From assembly GCA_038501195.1 (NCBI GenBank), contig JBBPUQ010000002.1, positions 5,533,001 through 5,597,000 on the forward strand: DNA of 64,000 bases. The letters are read 5' to 3'. The notes beneath the pieces were generated by a model, which was given only the letters and a program-made list of their open reading frames with translations, made no database searches and had not been told where the DNA came from. Positions 48,201 through 60,897 of the stretch are shown here, piece by piece. How positions within the stretch are numbered: the first letter of the stretch is position 1; each line of letters opens with the position of its first letter. This DNA comes from Nemania diffusa (taxonomy: Eukaryota; Ascomycota; Sordariomycetes; Xylariales; Xylariaceae). The translations under genes were made by a program, and so were the position numbers.

Positions 48201-49800
48201 CCTCGGGTATGGACGTGTTATCCACGATCAGGCAAAGGCTGGATCGATTCCCCCCAGGCCAATCAAGATGGTCACTTTCGTCATAACGACAGGCCTGCGC
48301 CCCATATTGAATTTTGGAGTCATCCCGAGTTTACAATGCCTTCGTGGGAGGATTACGTACGCCTTTTTCTACTCTATTACCTTAGGTAGGTAAATATCAC
48401 TCCTACCAGCAATTAACTAAATAGGACCCTAGATTCAGAACTTCGGGAAACGGACATGCTTCAATGAACTACCGCTACACTTTTTTTTCTGCAGTAGGGC
48501 TACCTAGAACACCAGACACCAGACCTTTGGAAAAACGCTAGACAGGGACTTACGATCCTTCAAAATGTGCGCACAGATGTCAACGCTTTTAATTCCGTGA
48601 CTATATATATACCTCCTATACCTACAGCAGAAGGCAGATAAGATTATAGCGCTCCAAGTGTTGAATACTTACCAATTATCTAGCCTAGACCTAAGTAATT
48701 TTAGGTACTAGCTACCTCTTATACCTATTACATCACCAGCACCTAGGTATGCGTTAGGTAAAGTAAAAATTGGTTATTACCGACCTCAGCTGAGACAAGA
48801 AATCTATAGTAAAGAGGATGTGCAAAAATAGAGTTGGTGTGCCCCAATGCAGTTGTTTAGAAAATATAACTACGCTCTCGTAAGGTATAACAATGTTGTT
48901 TAGCAGATTTGCGCGACGTAGAACTGTTTATTCGCCATTTTCCCGTGAAAAATCTTCGTGTAACCAAGGTACATATAAATATCTTGTAGGTATACAGTGC
49001 TAATTGAGAAGTTGTTATACCCACCTACTAGGAGTTCAGCTGCTTATAGGTAGGTACTGCCTAATTAATACTTCACTAGAAAGACTTCACCCGAGATCAA
49101 GATTATTAGCAAACAGTCGGCCCTCGACTAACTATCCTCAGAGCTTGTGTAGTTTAATAGGTATTCCTTCTCACATCTGTAAGTCCCTAGGTACAGTACA
49201 AGTTATATCCAATACCTAAGTGCATATGAGCATCGACCATGAACATAGAATACGTACATACGAATCAAGCTTAAAAACATACCTACCTGATTCGAGTACC
49301 TCATTAGACCTCTCTTAAGATATTTAATAAAGCGGCAACCACTAATCTACCTCAGAGAGAGCTGACTGCTTCATACCGGTACACGAATTATAAAATGCAC
49401 TGTCGGTACCTACCCAGGTAGGTTGGTCGGCAGGTAGTATGGACTCTGATCAATCATCTAGTCCACTCAAGGTACTTACCTAAAGACTCTTAAGGGTATG
49501 TACATAGTCTGCCCACGTATTCTGTGCCAATTTCGGGTTCGAAGCAAGGTAGGTAGGTGCAGCAAAGTGTTTAGTCTAGTGTACTGTCCCGGCTAGATAT
49601 GTTGGTAAGGAAATCCCCACCACCTGCACCCTTCCAAGGTTTGTTAGGCTAGAGGCCGCCCTTTTAGACTTCGCGGCCGCAGCAAGACATGCCTACACAA
49701 GCCGGGCAAGCTTGATGGGAGAATAGGCAGGTAGGTATTCCGTAGGTAGAGCCTAGCAGACCAGGTAGGTAGGTACCTAAGCCTACATGTTAGGTAGGTA
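45272..49800. other. 4.5 kb gene-free region with TAGGTAGG tracts
   Basis: No frame here has an ATG, length and composition that support a gene; frames at 46463-46693, 47064-47434 and 48069-48393 are short and overlap on several frames. The region carries many ACCTACCTAGGTAGGTACC-like tracts (46075-46110, 46944-46965, 48381-48396, 49405-49436, 49547-49559, 49762-49800). Confidence 0.5.
49762..49800. repeat. TAGG/CCTA tract, densest example
   Basis: Tandem and inverted TAGG units (CAGGTAGGTAGGTACCTAAG, then TTAGGTAGGTA) at the left border of the NAM8-like leader. The same tracts recur through the intergenic DNA of this window and are not seen in exons. Confidence 0.7.
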
Positions 49801-52800
49801 GTCCGTCCGCCTGGCAGCTCCTCTACTTAGTGTGTAAGCTCAGGGCTCCACCACTTCGCACACACGGATACCTATACGTCCAGTGGTCTACCTACCTAAG
49901 GTTCTATAGACTACGGCAGAGGGAGGATAGCCTTTGGCCCCAAGTCCAAGTCCACCCCGTCCATCTTTTTTTTTTTTCCCACTTACACATCCACACCAAA
50001 ACCCGCAAACCAAACCGGCACCATCGTTGTCCTGTCTCTGCTTTTTGCGTTTCTTGCTCGTGTTTTATTCTCCTCTCTCTTACGCACACTCACTCACTTA
50101 CTCGATTCCCACCTCGTCCCTTTTTCTCTTCTCTCCCCCTCCGCTCCCTCCCCTACCCTCCATCCCTAATCTCACAAGTGACACCCCTCCACCCACCCAC
50201 TTCTCGGTTTCGTCAGTTGCGCGCGCTGTGTCCAAGCATCCTTTCGTACCAGGCCTGGTTGTAGTTTGTGTGCGCGTGCGCGGCCAACTCGGTTTTCCAT
50301 CCTTCAATTGTCGCATCATTGCCCAGGCACACACGATCGACTCGGCTTTTCTTGTCATTACATTCTAGTCCTTAGCAAATTCCCACACGGGCAGTTCGAG
50401 CTCTGAGAGTCCTTCTATTCTATCGACAGGACAATTCCGCTGTGACCTCGACGTCGTTGGAGTTCGCCCCAGGCCCTACTACGCCCTGCTGCGTTTCCAC
50501 TCTATTCCGATTGGTGCCCAAAAGTAAGTCGCCCTCTCTTCTTCTTCTCCTTGCTTCCTCTCTCGCATGTCTCCTCGCATGCCAGCGCTTCGGTGTTCGA
50601 GTTCCGAAGCAATCTTCAAAGCGTCGCGACCGCTGTTCATGTTCCTGTTTCTCTTGTTTTCACGCTCGCCTTCAATTCAGCCGTGCGTTGAGGCGGCGAG
50701 TCCAATCGCGCGCGCTGGTTCGGAGATATGATCGACATAGGACCGTGCCCCCAACGCTGCGTCATCGAAGCTCCAATTTCCCCTGCCCACCACCACCAGG
50801 TGCGAAGGCGACCCTGAGCTCATGAAGCCTCGCTACTGCTTCACGGCGTCGCCGGCTCCCAGTACTTGGGTCGCTTTGTGCGAATACCGCCACCCGATAG
50901 CTCTTGTTGCTCAATCCCCCGCACTAGCGATTCATACCTGAGCGCACTTCAATCGTGCTACTAAAGACGCCAGAGCTCGCCTTACCTCTCAGCCCCACCT
51001 GCGGTCTGACCACGATTCCACCCATCTACCACTCGGCTTCCGTCGCAATATACCACATCATGCAGAGGCTCAGTGCGCAAACGAAGGCATCGCGAAGACA
51101 TGCATCAGCCACCCAAGCTCCAAGCCCTACCTATAAACCTGCTATGGCTTGAACCTCTGCGCGCAATTTGTCCCTCGGTCAGACGAAACCGGCTCTTGTA
51201 ATTCAATCGAACACCTCCAAGGGCACGTCCCTAGGCAGGATAGGACGACTTGTTACGCGCGGATGCGTCTTTGTCTGATCATCTTAAGCCAAGTCTATCT
51301 AGTGCACAATCCACTAGCTTTCGAATGGGCTAAATATTATTGTGCAAACAAAGCTAGAGAGATTGGCAATTAACGCCAAATTTGGTTGCGCCGATATCGA
51401 CTAGGGTTTCTTGATGACAGCAGTAATTACAGACGTGGCAGGACTACCTAGTAGCCGGTAGCCCTTTGCACCAAACTAGAAAGGAGGGGATGCTTGGTTA
51501 ATTACACTGCCAAATTCAGCTTCACTGCCTCTCAAACCATATCACCTTAGCAGACTCCAGAGACGAGTTTAGCCCCATAAGAAGTTGATGGTGTTTATGC
51601 GCATGGGAAAGCATGTATAAGGAACTCATAAGTCGTCGGGAACACGTTGGCATAAAACGAATCAGAATTATATTCGTCATTACAAATCCAGGATTCTTCG
51701 CTACTACGCTTTAGTAAGTAATTTCGAGATACCTCCCTATCTTTCGTGTTCTATCTTACACACTAGCAAATTTATTGGTTTTGAGCGTCTCTATTGTACA
51801 TTCAACCCAGTGTTTTGCCTGTTTTCTCTCCACGCCTATTTTAATACCACTTGTCTTCAAATGTATGATTGCTAATATTTCTCTTGGCTTAGTGCACTAT
51901 ATCATGGGCTTGAGGTCAATCAGTCTAGTACAAATATCGGGCTTTGCACTACATCCAGCGCCTGCTATCTATTACACGGTGTATATGGGCTTACGCAGTC
52001 TACGCAAATCAGCGGCAAAACCTGATAAGGTCATACCAAACGCCAAGAAAATACGCAACTCCGATGGCGTCTGCTATGGGATGTTTGAATCGTCTCATCT
52101 TCCGACTTCAATGGGTTACGCCATAGGCTGTGGTCGAACTCGTTTAGTGTACATACTATGCATAGATGGCATCGGATCTTGAACACACTTACTGAGCAAC
52201 AAATATCTAAGTCCGAGGTATACTAACATATACTTTTAGGTTACGAATCATTTGTACCTCCACTTTAGATTTGGTCACGGTCTGACCGCCCGGTTTTATC
52301 TCCTTCAAATATCCCCTTGTATCCGGTTGGCGAAACGGAAAATCATAGACCTTAGACTCGGCTCCAATTGCTGTCGTTTGCGTTCAATTCTGCACTCGGA
52401 CTTTGGGCGTCGGCGTTAATTGCTGGTCTCTCTGATTTGCACGATCTGGATATCAGTCGATTGGTCTGTTTCCGCAAGGTGAGTTTAAAACACTTTCATC
52501 AATCTCTTCACCTGTGAAAGACCATATATTACGAAAAAAAAACACCCTACGCTACAATACCAGCAACCCGTTAGTTGCTTGATCTGAAAGCCCTTGTTTC
52601 CTACTCTCAAAGTCCTTCCTTCCATGAATCAACATATGTTTCTAAGTGGCTCTCTCCAATAAGAAAAAGTTAGAAACAGAAAGCTTCCAGATGCAATCAG
52701 CTTTAGATCAATTGTAAGCCTAAGGCTATGGGTTTGTTCTCTAGGCTACGCCCAGTGGCACAAGGTGCAATAAGAGTCAGCTAACTCTTGCTTTCCACCT

Positions 52801-53809
52801 TCGCTTTGCTGGGGGCAACAAATTGGATGCTTGAGTATGGCTTAACACGTATTACCCAACGCGTCGTTTTACTGTACCTCTTTCTCAGCTTCTCATACAA
52901 GTTCGCATGCTGTGTCTTGCAAGCGTAAGGTACAGTCAGGTTTAACATTTGTTACAAGCATATCAGATCCCACATCGCCGACGAGGTGGTTTGTCATTGT
53001 TTTAGTTACCTTTTTAGTTACCCCCGATCGTCAACCATAGCCTTACTCTTCAATCGTCCATGATACCCATGCCCTCGATGCTAGAGGCACCCCTCTTTTT
53101 CAGATGAAGATTTCCTACCTCCTACCAAAGGTGAAAGATTTTTTTAATTATATTTCGCTAACTAAGCAACTCACCACATGCAGGCACTTCTTCTACAAGC
53201 TACGCACTCTCCGCCCACCCTCAACTACTACCTACAACCTCAAAAGGTTACACATCCCTAAGAAGTTGTCATCATCTACTACATTGCCACAAGGTGTACT
53301 CCAGGTACGTTACTACTAGTCATCTGTCCTACATAATCGCGCCAGTCTCCAGCAGAGTGCCCAAGTCTCATAGCTCTTTCCCAAGCCAGCCTTATCGCGT
53401 AAGATTCTAGTCTGCCGTCGGTAACCTGCAATCATGCCCTCGTGGTCTGTGCTGGAAATGCACGGACCACCTAATTGCATTTCCTAGTTTTGCCTCAAAC
53501 CTCACACTGAAGTCATTATACTAATCACGTTCACAACACAATGTCATAATTTCCAAATTGTGTTTCTTTTCTTTTCCTCTCTGCCTTAATGTCACAGGTT
53601 TACTAATTTTTCTAGCTACCACGGTTTTATTTTCGTCTCCGAAGTTAGCAACTTAGTCATTTGTACTTCGTAAGCATAAGCTCGTTCCTTTTAAGTCGGA
53701 GTTATCGGTCTTGGCCTTACTCAAGTTTCGCTACAAAACCACAACTGTTGCAACGACATTACGTGTTTTTTTTTTCGCATTTTGAACACTAACATGAAAT
53801 CCAGGCACC
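49801..53809 (+). promoter_or_regulatory. probable promoter and long spliced 5' leader of the NAM8-like gene
   Basis: A C/T-rich tract at about 49960-50215, usual near fungal transcription starts, is followed by good donor sites without coding frames: AAAAGTAAGT at 50521-50529 and CAAGGTGAGT at 52476-52485. A CTTTTTCAG acceptor-like site lies at 53095-53103. A clear acceptor AAATCCAG ends at 53804, five bases before ATG 53810. This suggests one or more introns in the 5' untranslated region. Frames inside it (50442-50825 starts with GTG; 53104-53319 starts with ATG) show no domain and could at most be upstream frames. Confidence 0.45.
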
Positions 53810-55341
53810 ATGGATGCATTCAACGCATATAACGGTAAGCCGCCCTCCAATGGCTCTGGATCTCAAGGAGATGCCGGATCCCAGGGAGCACCCGGCGTCA
53901 ACCCTAGCGGTCTTTCTATTCCCCCTACCAATGGGCAAGGCGGTGGCGACGCCCCAGTGTTCTCGAACGACTCTGCCCGCCAAACTCTCTGGTAAGTGAC
54001 TAGCTTCTACACTCCTATTTGACTTGTTCTTATACGTTGTAGGATGGGCGAACTTGCCGGCTGGATGGATGAGAATTTCATCCGTACCATCTTTTCCTCG
54101 GCCATGAATGAGAGCGTTCAAGTCAAAATAATTCGCGATCGACATTCTGGGTACGTTCCCACCCCCATCCTAATACCGCCTTCATTCTCATTAGGCTCAT
54201 TTGCTGGATATACCACCTGCATCTTTGCCATGTATCTCCTCAAGTCCTCATACTTCGATTAACATTATGTAGTAACGCCGGATATTGTTTTGTCGAGTTC
54301 ACCGGTCCTGACGGGGCCCAAAAGGCTCTCCAGCTTAACGGAACGCCGATCCCAAACACCGATCGCGTGTTTCGCCTTAACTGGGCCTCTGGTGGAGGAC
54401 TTGTCGATCGTCGCGATGATCGCAGCCCGGAATATTCCATCTTCGTTGGCGATTTGGGTCACGAAGTGAACGAATTCGTCCTCGTCGCTCTCTTCCAAGC
54501 TCGATTCCCATCTTGCAAGTCGGCGAAGATCATGACAGACCAGCAGACCGGGCAATCCCGAGGCTATGGATTTGTTCGGTTTTCTAACGAAGACGATCAA
54601 CAGCGAGCATTGACGGAGATGCAAGGCGTATACTGCGGTAATAGACCTATGCGTGTGTCGCCAGCCACTCCTAAGAACCGGTACGTACACCATTTTGCTT
54701 AGCAATTCATCACTCTAACTCGGACTGTAAATAGCGGGCACCAAGCAAACCATTTTAACCAGTTTGGTGGTGCGCAACCGATAGTGGCTCCCCCCCAGGC
54801 CCCGCATCATGGAGCAATGGGTGGTGGTAACGCCCCCTGGATGGCCCAACCTCAGCAGAGCTACGGGTATCAACCTGCTGGAACGTTCAATCCCATGACC
54901 ATGAATCAATTCACCGACCCGAACAATACTACTGTTTTCGTCGGTGGTCTGTCTGGCTACGTCACTGAGGACGAACTACGTTCGTTCTTCCAAGGATTCG
55001 GAGAGATTACCTATGTGAAGATTCCTCCAGGAAAGGGTTGCGGATTCGTCCAATTCGTCCATCGACATGCCGCAGAGATGGCCATTAATCAAATGCAGGG
55101 TTATCCCATCGGAAACTCCCGCGTTCGCTTATCTTGGGGTCGATCGCAAAACAATTCTGGCGTTGGCACTCCCTATCGTCCTGCTCCTCCCCCGCCTCAT
55201 TATTTTCCCCCTGGCCCGTCTGGTCCCCCAGGCCCTCCCGGTCCTCCAGGCCCCCCTGGGCCTGGCTCTTTTGGTGGTCCTGCTTTCGGTGGTGGTGGTC
55301 ATCAGGGTCCTCCTGGTGGGCTTGGACCTCAGGTATATTGA
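53810..55341 (+). CDS. three-RRM RNA-binding protein, NAM8/TIA-1 type, 434 aa
   Basis: Exons 53810-53991, 54043-54150, 54273-54680 and 54735-55341; introns of 51, 122 and 54 bp, all joining in phase 2. RRM1 spans exons 1-3 (TLWMGELAGWMDENFI ... GYCFVEF), RRM2 is in exon 3 (SIFVGDLGHEVNEFVL ... GYGFVRF) and RRM3 in exon 4 (TVFVGGLSGYVTEDELRSFF ... GCGFVQF). The N-terminus is Gly/Ser-rich and the C-terminus is a Pro/Gly tail with GPP repeats. Family members include yeast Nam8, a U1 snRNP component promoting recognition of weak 5' splice sites, fission yeast Csx1 and animal TIA-1; which role applies is not decidable here. The CAG before the last codons is followed by GTATAT, and an ACTAACCACGCAG acceptor at 55381-55393 would instead give a TGA at once (432 aa). 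Confidence 0.9.
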
Positions 55342-58300
55342 GCTCCTCGAAAGGCAAACAGCCTTTTAGCTTGGTCTTCAACTAACCACGCAGTGACAGT
55401 GATCATTCTTTGCACATTTTGCATCCTGGCGTCTTGCGTTTCTGGCGTTACGGCCTGGTCAATTGACCCATGCATCGATATCTTAGGTTTTGCTGCATTA
55501 ATTTTCGAATGGTCTGATGGAACGTCTTGATGCTGCTTATGAATTTGCTCTTATGGTCATGAGACTTTTAAGCTGTTGCGATCAAGTTAAGCACTGGATT
55601 GCGGGCGCTAGGTGCTTTCGGGATGCGTTGCTCTTGTACGTCTTGTTGCACCAAAAAGCTGGCGCTCGGGGTGGAAGGTGAATCACACTTAAAGACGCCG
55701 ATGATTTCCTATTATGATTTCTTCTTTTCTTCTTTCGACCTGCTCGGACCTGGTGGATCTCTCCTCTTTGGAGGCAATCTGGCAGCATTTTTCTTGTTGA
55801 TGACAGGGAGCTGGGTAGCGCCGCTTTTAGTCATACACGAAGACTTAAAATCTAGTGTTGTAATTGCTGTATACCCATCCGCTTCGCCGTCTTCGCCTCG
55901 GCCCCTACATCCTCGCAATATACCCCATTCGGCAAACTCAAATACATGGTTGGAGGTTTTCGTGCAGCTCAACCCGAATTCGGGGGTTGGTCAATCATGA
56001 CATAGATGGTTATGCTCAGACAGGTCTTGCAATCGGTCGATTTCTCCTAACGAATACACATCACGTTGATGAACTCTGTTTCTGCGTGCGTGATTAAATA
56101 ACTATTTTCATCAATGCTAGGTGTATTATTTATATCTAGCGTGAGAGACTAGCGACATCTAAATAGTAACTAACTTATTCTAGTACATCGTACTACTCGT
56201 AAATTCTTTAATTCTATGTGAGTCTCTTTTATTCTACTTCATGGTTATGAGGGCATGAATAGTTGAGGATATGTCGGAGCCTAAACCCTAAGACACATCC
56301 ACATATTTGACAACGAAGCACTATCGCATCAATCTCACACTTTATTACTCAATGTTGCACTATAATCTAAGAGGACGACTTTTTGACATGTTTAAAGGGA
56401 GAAAGAGAGAAGCCCATGTTATCTTAATCCTATTAAACTTACAGCAACGCGACCAGCTTGTGCCAAGCACTCAATCTTCACTCGGAAGTCTTCATGTCCA
56501 AGATCAAACTACTCAGATACATATCAAGGTTACTAAATGTAAGGGGGGTATTATCAATAACGCGATGGTCGCAATCGCCCGGTTTAAATACCACACTAGA
56601 TAAGTGTGCCACGCTGAAACTAGAGCTAAGGATTGCTCAAGAAAGCTAGATTGCGGAAGCTGTGAGGTTTATGGGGAAGGTTAGCATCCCCCTGGGTCCC
56701 AGAACCGCCGCGCGCATTCTTCGCGAGACGATCGTGTGGGGGTAGTCTATCGGGCCACTACAACACCCCTGACGGCAGAGAGCTGCGTAACCTATAGAAC
56801 CGGAATATTACGTCTTACTAACAACAAGGTTGCTGCTATGGGCGTACAGATATCGCCTTGTGCAGTTGAAATGACGTGAAGAATTGGAGGTGATGTTAAA
56901 GAGATGCCTTGGGCTAGTAACAGAGCCTTCCCGAAGCCCCCGAATGAGAAGTCGACGGCTCTACACTGTTTTTCTGCACGTAGGCCTCTGTTTATATCTA
57001 TAAGATGCCAGTTTGTCGGAACATTGGGTGCAACCATATCTGGGAAGTCTCCTAAGAACCTAAGCAACCGTAGGATGATCAAATGATTTGTCTTTAGCTG
57101 ACCGGAAAAAACAAAACAATAAGGGGGCAGTGAGGGTTTAAGGCTGCGTCTTGCCAATAAATAACTAGAAATTCCAATGAAAATAATGACCGCATAGGTA
57201 GGTTGCACTGATTCTTCGGAACTCAAGATAAAAATAACCTGTAGACATAGCTCTCAGGTTATGTAGCCTTAAATACAGCTCCGACACCTAGCCGGCCCCA
57301 AAACCTCAGCTCGAATTAACTAGAAGTATCATTTCTTATTGCACAAAGCCTTTGAATCTCTGGAACTAGGATTAGAAGTTCATAGAATATTAGTAAAAGA
57401 TTACTGCTGCTAGTCCATATTTAAACACGACCTGACCCCTGACAGGCCAACACTCGAACCTTCATATTTATAATCACCAAAAGTGAGCTTTTGAAACGCT
57501 GCCATATTTATTCATCGCTTGTTTACGGCACTTGTATCATAATATCTATGATGGGTGGGATTCTAGATTCACAGAAGATCTTAAGCGGTTCTATTTTGGG
57601 TAAAAAGGAGGAGGCTCGGTGTATACCTAGCTGTAACTCAGGAAGGCCCATGTTTTTTTGCATGTAATTTGTCGCGTACTATATATACCGTCAATAATAG
57701 AGGATTGTTAACCGCGTCGTTTTTCCTCCGTTACACGATTTATATTTAAATAACGTGATAGATTACATTTCATAGCATTTCGTTCTTTAAAACCTAGCCC
57801 CTACATATAACCTACTGACAGATATTATTAAATAATAAGATATAGAATACCTGAGTCTATGACAACATGGTCAGCGAAGGCAAAATCCTATAAAGAAGAA
57901 AATCGGCTGAAACTTAAGGGGTCGGTGGTGTTGGTGTTCACTTACGAAGGCTTTGGACCATCGCTGCAGCTAACATTCCATTAGTTTCAAACATGATGTG
58001 AGGTACTTTTGGTGGCCTTAGCATCGTTAGCTAAAGTGACTGCAGATAGACCCGGCTTTGAATGTATGAGTGGTATAGGCAAGGCAATGACTGCCAAGCT
58101 GTTGGGTATATTTGTCTGGGTCTAATTAGTTGTTCGGTTCACCCTAGTTTCTCGAATAGGTGATCATTTACGATGTCCGCTGAATGCTATATAGGCTTGG
58201 TATTGAGAAAGTTATGAGGAAAGAAACATATGATCGATATACCAATCACTTGGCCAAGACAGAACGTGTCAAGATGTGGCTGGGGGGGTAGAGTAGGACA

Positions 58301-59467
58301 ACATGGGGGTTGAAACGAAGTCGCCCCCGACGCGCAGGGATCGAGATAGTATGAGCTCAATACTAGGTAGGTAGTCTCACATACGCAGGCTTAACAAACC
58401 TTCGCGGGGTTCTCCCGTTTACCAGCATTCGGTGCCGAGACACTGTATGCGGGAAGTTGTCTGACACCGCCTGGTGGCTTTACCAGGTACCTACTCATTG
58501 AGTTGTATGGTTTCCAGGTCTAGGTTTGATACTTAAAGTGGTCTGAAATACAGAAGTACATACGGGAGCATAATTTTCATGACCCCTTGCCTAGACTATT
58601 TTGTTAGATCTTAAAGGGATCACCTTATTGATCCAGATCGCGGGAAGTGTCTTATAGGTGTACCGCTTTAAGGGATTGGATAAGACGGGGTCACAGCGTG
58701 TTAGTGTATGAACATGAGAAAACGAAGGTTTCTTAGATTAAATAGGTGATCGCCGTTTATAGCAAAGTTCACAGAAAAGCTCGATGGAATATACGAAGTA
58801 ATATATGCTTCGTCACGCGTGACTCGGGGGTGGCTCTGTAGTCCTACTTCGGCACCGAGTCCCGACTGTTGCTCGTGTAAGGCAGCTTAATCATGCGCGC
58901 ATAAGACAAACAATCGTTAATAATATCGTTGATAATCGGGGTGTAACAGAAATAGGCTTTTCTTTTGCATCTAGGGGTCCTACCTATTCTAACCAATATT
59001 TTCGCCCTGCTGGACCACACGCGCATCTCGGTCCCGAGGGAGAACTTACCGTCCGCTTAGTGTGACTTCAACGCACATCCCCAACGACCAGTCCGAAACA
59101 CGCCCTGTGAGTACAACACACCCGGGCAAGGGAGGCAGGGTTGCGTCATCGAGGTCTGGGCCGCTGTTGGGCTGTTCCGAGGGATGGGAGAAGGTGTTAT
59201 ATAGCAAAGCACCCTTGTCTTGCATGGAGGGTCGGGGCTGGTTCGCGATGCCTCGATTCTCTCTTCCCCCGAAAATGAATCGGTGCCATGAAAACCTTTC
59301 CGATTTTCGACGAGATGTATAGAACCTAACTCTAGGGGGTGAGAAGCGACCATATTTTCCCCACAGAGTCGTGAGTTATATAGCCGAGTGCGCTGCGATC
59401 AAGACAGCACTTGATAGTCGGTCGTGTAACGAAGGCCACACACGCGGGAATAGGTCCAAGTGGGATC
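55342..59467. other. 4.1 kb gene-free region
   Basis: 3' flank of the NAM8-like gene, then sequence without supported genes. Frames at 55599-56000, 56307-56649 and minus 56792-57226 have no motif and no coherent splice structure. A TAGGTAGGTAG tract is near 58366. Confidence 0.5.
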
Positions 59468-60897
59468 ATGAGGACAAGTACATTAATACAGAGGACGGTG
59501 GTGCTCCTTGGCCTCATCGCCATCAGTAAGACTCATTCCCCTATACACCCCCTGACACCTCTATCATCCATAGAGGGAGAGATGAGAGTACCAGGACACT
59601 AACGTTGGCTACGCACTTTCTAGTAGCGACGAGTGTAAATGCCCAAGGCCCAGACTTCGGCGACTTAGAGGGCTGGGGAGGCGGCAGTAACCCGTTTAAC
59701 ACGAATCCTAGCAGCAGCGACGGGGGTAGCAGCAGCAATGGTGACGACAATGGAAGCGGAAGCAGTAGCGGTAGCGATAGCGGAAGTGGAAGTGAAAGCG
59801 GAAGTGAAAGCGGAAGCGGAAGTGGAAGTGGAAGTGGAAGCGGGAGTGGAAGCGACAGCAACAACGGCGGCTCCTCCTCCAACAACATCGGCTCCCCCAA
59901 CGGCGGCAGCTCCCCGTCCTCCTTCGGCCCCGGCCTAGCAGGCTACAACCCCTACGCCACCGGCCTCACCTACGCCTCCTTCGAGAGCTACCGCGCCGCG
60001 CACGGCATCCTAGCCGCCATCTCCTTCGCCTTCCTCTTCCCCTTCGGCGCCATCCTCATGCGCGTCGCCCCCGGCAAGCCCGCCGTGGCCGCGCACGGCG
60101 GCATCCAGCTGATCGCCTACGCGCTGTACGTCGCCGCCGCCGGCCTCGGGCTCTACCTCGTCAGCACCGTGCGCCTCGTCGGCCCGGGCGCCGACTACGG
60201 CGGCCTGCTGGACTCGGCGCGCACCAACGCGCACCCCATCATCGGCATCGTCCTCCTCGTGGCCCTCCTCTCGCAGCCCGTCTGGGGCCTCCTGCACCAC
60301 CGCCGCTTCGCGCGCCTCAGGCGCCGCACCTGGCCCTCGCACGTGCACCTCTGGCTCGGCCGCGTCGCGATCACGCTGGGCATCATCAACGGGGGCCTCG
60401 GGCTCGCGCTCGCGGGGACTACGGGCACCTTTGTCGTCGCGTATGCCGTGGTCGCGGGGGTCATGTGGCTGCTCTGGCTGCTCGCGGCGCTGTATGGCGA
60501 GCGCAAGGGCGCGCGCAAGGAGAAGCGCATGGATAAGATCATGGAGGAGGATAGGGGGTACGTGCCGGGCATCCGCGGCGGCAGGGGCGTGTATAGGCCC
60601 CCGGCGACGCCGCCGCCGTCGCTACCTGAGGAGCAAGGGGCTGCTGTTGTGGCACCTGATGACGACGGCCTAGCACATCCGCCCCCAGTTGTTGTGCCCA
60701 TGGATATGCCGAGTCCGCCGTACACGCCCGGCCCGAATTACGAGGCCCACATGGCGAATGTACAGCAGCGGCAGCAGCAGCAGCAGCAGCAACAGCAGCA
60801 GTCGACTAGGCGAGAGATAGAGAATATGAAACAGGATATAGATTCCGTGTCGATTCTATCGGCGTCGCCCGACGAGATGCACAGGGGACAGGTCTAA
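59468..60897 (+). CDS. cytochrome b561-type membrane protein with signal peptide, 443 aa
   Basis: Exon 1 59468-59525 encodes MRTSTLIQRTVVLLGLIAI. A 98-bp intron (GTAAGA...CACTAACG...TTTCTAG) joins it to exon 2 at 59624, giving a signal peptide likely cleaved after SVNA (near 26). An acceptor three bases later is also possible. After a Gly/Ser/Asp-Glu low-complexity linker (about 50-105), five to six hydrophobic helices follow, with His at about 146 (RAAHG), 177 (AAHGG), 223 (NAHPIIG) and 261 (HVHLWLG). This is the paired heme-ligand layout of cytochrome b561/ferric reductase-like transmembrane domains, which move electrons across membranes. No DOMON domain is seen. The tail is Pro-rich with a poly-Gln run and a helical end. 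The membrane part is very GC-rich. The electron donor and acceptor are unknown. Confidence 0.82.
59735..59858 (+). repeat. in-frame GGAAGT/GGAAGC minisatellite (Gly-Ser/Glu-Ser linker)
   Basis: Imperfect tandem six-base units encoding Gly-Ser, with Glu-Ser and Asp-Ser variants, within the extracellular or lumenal linker of the b561-type protein. Copy number is probably variable between strains. Confidence 0.8.
60764..60802 (+). repeat. CAG repeat encoding poly-Gln
   Basis: A run of CAG codons with single CGG and CAA interruptions in the cytoplasmic tail of the b561-type protein. Confidence 0.85.

Noticed and set aside
50442..50825. 127-codon plus-strand frame
   Set aside because: It starts with GTG, reads through a good splice donor at 50524 and has repetitive Leu/Arg/Ser composition; more likely leader sequence.
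53104..53319. 71-codon plus-strand frame after an acceptor-like site
   Set aside because: It could be an upstream frame in the NAM8-like leader, but no domain or conservation is visible from sequence alone.
60010..60725. Long minus-strand frames opposite the b561-type gene
   Set aside because: Shadows of a very GC-rich coding strand; the plus-strand reading has membrane helices and heme-ligand histidines.
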